In this document: in pieces, positions 15,716-16,564 of the stretch
Layout: every line of letters begins with the position of its first letter
Numbering within the stretch: the first letter of the stretch is position 1
Source of the DNA: Lachnoclostridium sp. UBA7122
GTDB lineage: Bacteria > Bacillota > Clostridia > Lachnospirales > Lachnospiraceae
Reading direction: 5' to 3'
DNA length: 16,564 nucleotides
Assembly: GCA_002493085.1 (NCBI GenBank)
Contig: DKXQ01000047.1
Coordinates: forward strand, 1-16,564
Notes under the pieces: generated by a model
What the model was told of the DNA's origin: nothing
What the model saw: the letters and a program-made list of their open reading frames with translations, nothing else
The model's database searches: none
Made by a program: the position numbers and the translations under genes

Positions 15716-16516
15716 ATGCATTTAACAAAAGAAGAACAGATAACATATAGCCATTTTAATGATATGTACATGCTTGCAGGTAAACGTGGCAGGCCTGTAT
15801 TCAGCAGTTTTGCTGGCCTGAATGAAACAGGGCTTATGTATAAGCTTTTTGAAGACAAAAATATTCCAGAAAGTGCATTGGGAGAGTATATAGCTATTTT
15901 TGGTGGCTATAAAGATGCAGAAAGAAAGATGGTCTGTTTTCTTCCAGGCACAGGATACTGCCAGGTTCAGGAAAAAGATTTTCCAATAGAGTGTATTAAA
16001 ATAAGCCCTGTAAATAAAAAGTTTTGTGGTGCGCTGTCACACAGGGATTTTCTTGGAACTGTAATGGGCATAGGCATTGAAAGAAACCAGATTGGAGATA
16101 TTGTTGTAAAAAAAGAGGATGGAGGAGCTTGTACAGGATATATATTCTGTTGTCATGATAAAGCCCCGCTGCTGCTAGATATTACAAAGGTACATCACAC
16201 TTCAGTACGTACAGAAATTGTCAATGGCACACAGCTTTCACTTTTGCAGGAGTACAGGGATATACAGGGCAGTGTATCCTCAATGCGTTTAGATGCCATC
16301 ACTGCAGTTGCAGTTAAAATGCCGCGTTCTAAGTGTATTCCGCTAATAAAAGATGGAAGTGTGCATATTAATGGACGTTTATGCACACAAAACTCCAAAA
16401 TTTTGTGTGATGATGATATTATCTCTATAAGGGGATATGGAAAATACAGGATTGAGCCATCCCAGTCTGTAACGAAGAAAGGACGTTACCATATAACAGT
16501 AAAACAATACATATAA
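15716..16516 (+). CDS. ylmH: YlmH family S4-domain RNA-binding protein
   Basis: A 266-residue RNA-binding protein. The N-terminal two thirds hold the YlmH-specific region with HRDFLGTVMGIGIERNQIGD (109-128). The C-terminal S4 domain (about 190-245) has the pattern MPRSKCIPLIKDGSVHINGR, with the usual positively charged loop and VxING turn. In B. subtilis YlmH has been connected to rescue of stalled ribosomes, binding tRNA-bearing large subunits; I infer the same here. GGAGG at 15705-15709, inside the end of yggT, lies 6 bases before ATG 15716. The usual next gene, divIVA, would be outside the window. Confidence 0.93.
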   Translation: MHLTKEEQITYSHFNDMYMLAGKRGRPVFSSFAGLNETGLMYKLFEDKNIPESALGEYIAIFGGYKDAERKMVCFLPGTGYCQVQEKDFPIECIKISPVNKKFCGALSHRDFLGTVMGIGIERNQIGDIVVKKEDGGACTGYIFCCHDKAPLLLDITKVHHTSVRTEIVNGTQLSLLQEYRDIQGSVSSMRLDAITAVAVKMPRSKCIPLIKDGSVHINGRLCTQNSKILCDDDIISIRGYGKYRIEPSQSVTKKGRYHITVKQYI

Positions 16517-16540
16517 GAGGACTTTCTGTTAAGTAAGTTG

Positions 16541-16564
16541 TTTTATACTTAAATATGTATAAAA
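16541..16564. repeat. AT-only-core inverted repeat at the window end
   Basis: TTTTATAC (16541-16548) and GTATAAAA (16557-16564) are perfect inverted repeats with an 8-base spacer TTAAATAT. The window stops at the last base, so the repeat may extend. It lies 25 bases after the ylmH stop. It could be an operator or promoter element of the next gene; the stem is too AT-rich for a confident terminator call. Confidence 0.4.

Overview
This window looks like chromosomal DNA from an anaerobic, low-GC Gram-positive bacterium of the Clostridia, most likely a member of the Lachnospiraceae. The evidence is AT-rich DNA with frequent ATA and AGG codons, strong GGAGG ribosome binding sites 5 to 10 bases from the starts, and a gene order (PLP lyase, radC, mreBCD, a large PBP2, minCDE, rodA, mgsA; then yggS, sepF, yggT, ylmH) that I associate with that family. 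Species cannot be named from the window alone. No mobile element, CRISPR array, rRNA or tRNA was seen, and there is no gene-free stretch over 300 bases.

Layout. Positions 1-104 are a leader with a possible -10 box. Positions 105-1394 encode a PLP enzyme of the methionine gamma-lyase-like family, followed by radC (1565-2266). From 2291 to 10813 runs a tightly packed cell-shape and division-site block: mreB, mreC, mreD, a 958-residue class B PBP (PBP2/mrdA), minC, minD, minE and rodA. mgsA (methylglyoxal synthase) and a lipoprotein D-Ala-D-Ala carboxypeptidase follow on the same strand and end at 12257. A large imperfect hairpin (12262-12308) separates this block from a convergent small membrane protein gene (DUF378, minus strand, 12342-12545). 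A divergent promoter region (12603-12683) then starts a second plus-strand unit: an HlyD-like membrane-anchored protein, yggS, sepF, yggT and ylmH. In other Firmicutes this last group lies downstream of the ftsZ region and before divIVA.

How the genes fit together. MreBCD, PBP2 and RodA form the elongasome: RodA polymerises glycan, PBP2 crosslinks it, MreC/MreD regulate the pair and MreB organises it. MinCDE places the FtsZ ring at midcell. The carboxypeptidase trims stem peptides. SepF ties FtsZ to the membrane. The whole window is therefore mostly an envelope-growth and division locus with a few metabolic passengers.

Most unusual points: an MreB-family protein whose ATPase motifs differ from canonical MreB at several normally invariant positions; a roughly 245-residue insert in PBP2 just ahead of the transpeptidase domain; a methylglyoxal synthase with Glu in place of the catalytic Asp and Ala in place of a phosphate-site Ser; and an uncharacterised HlyD-like protein, driven by its own strong promoter, heading the sepF group. 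None is proven to be a new system; the first three are testable deviations in known families.
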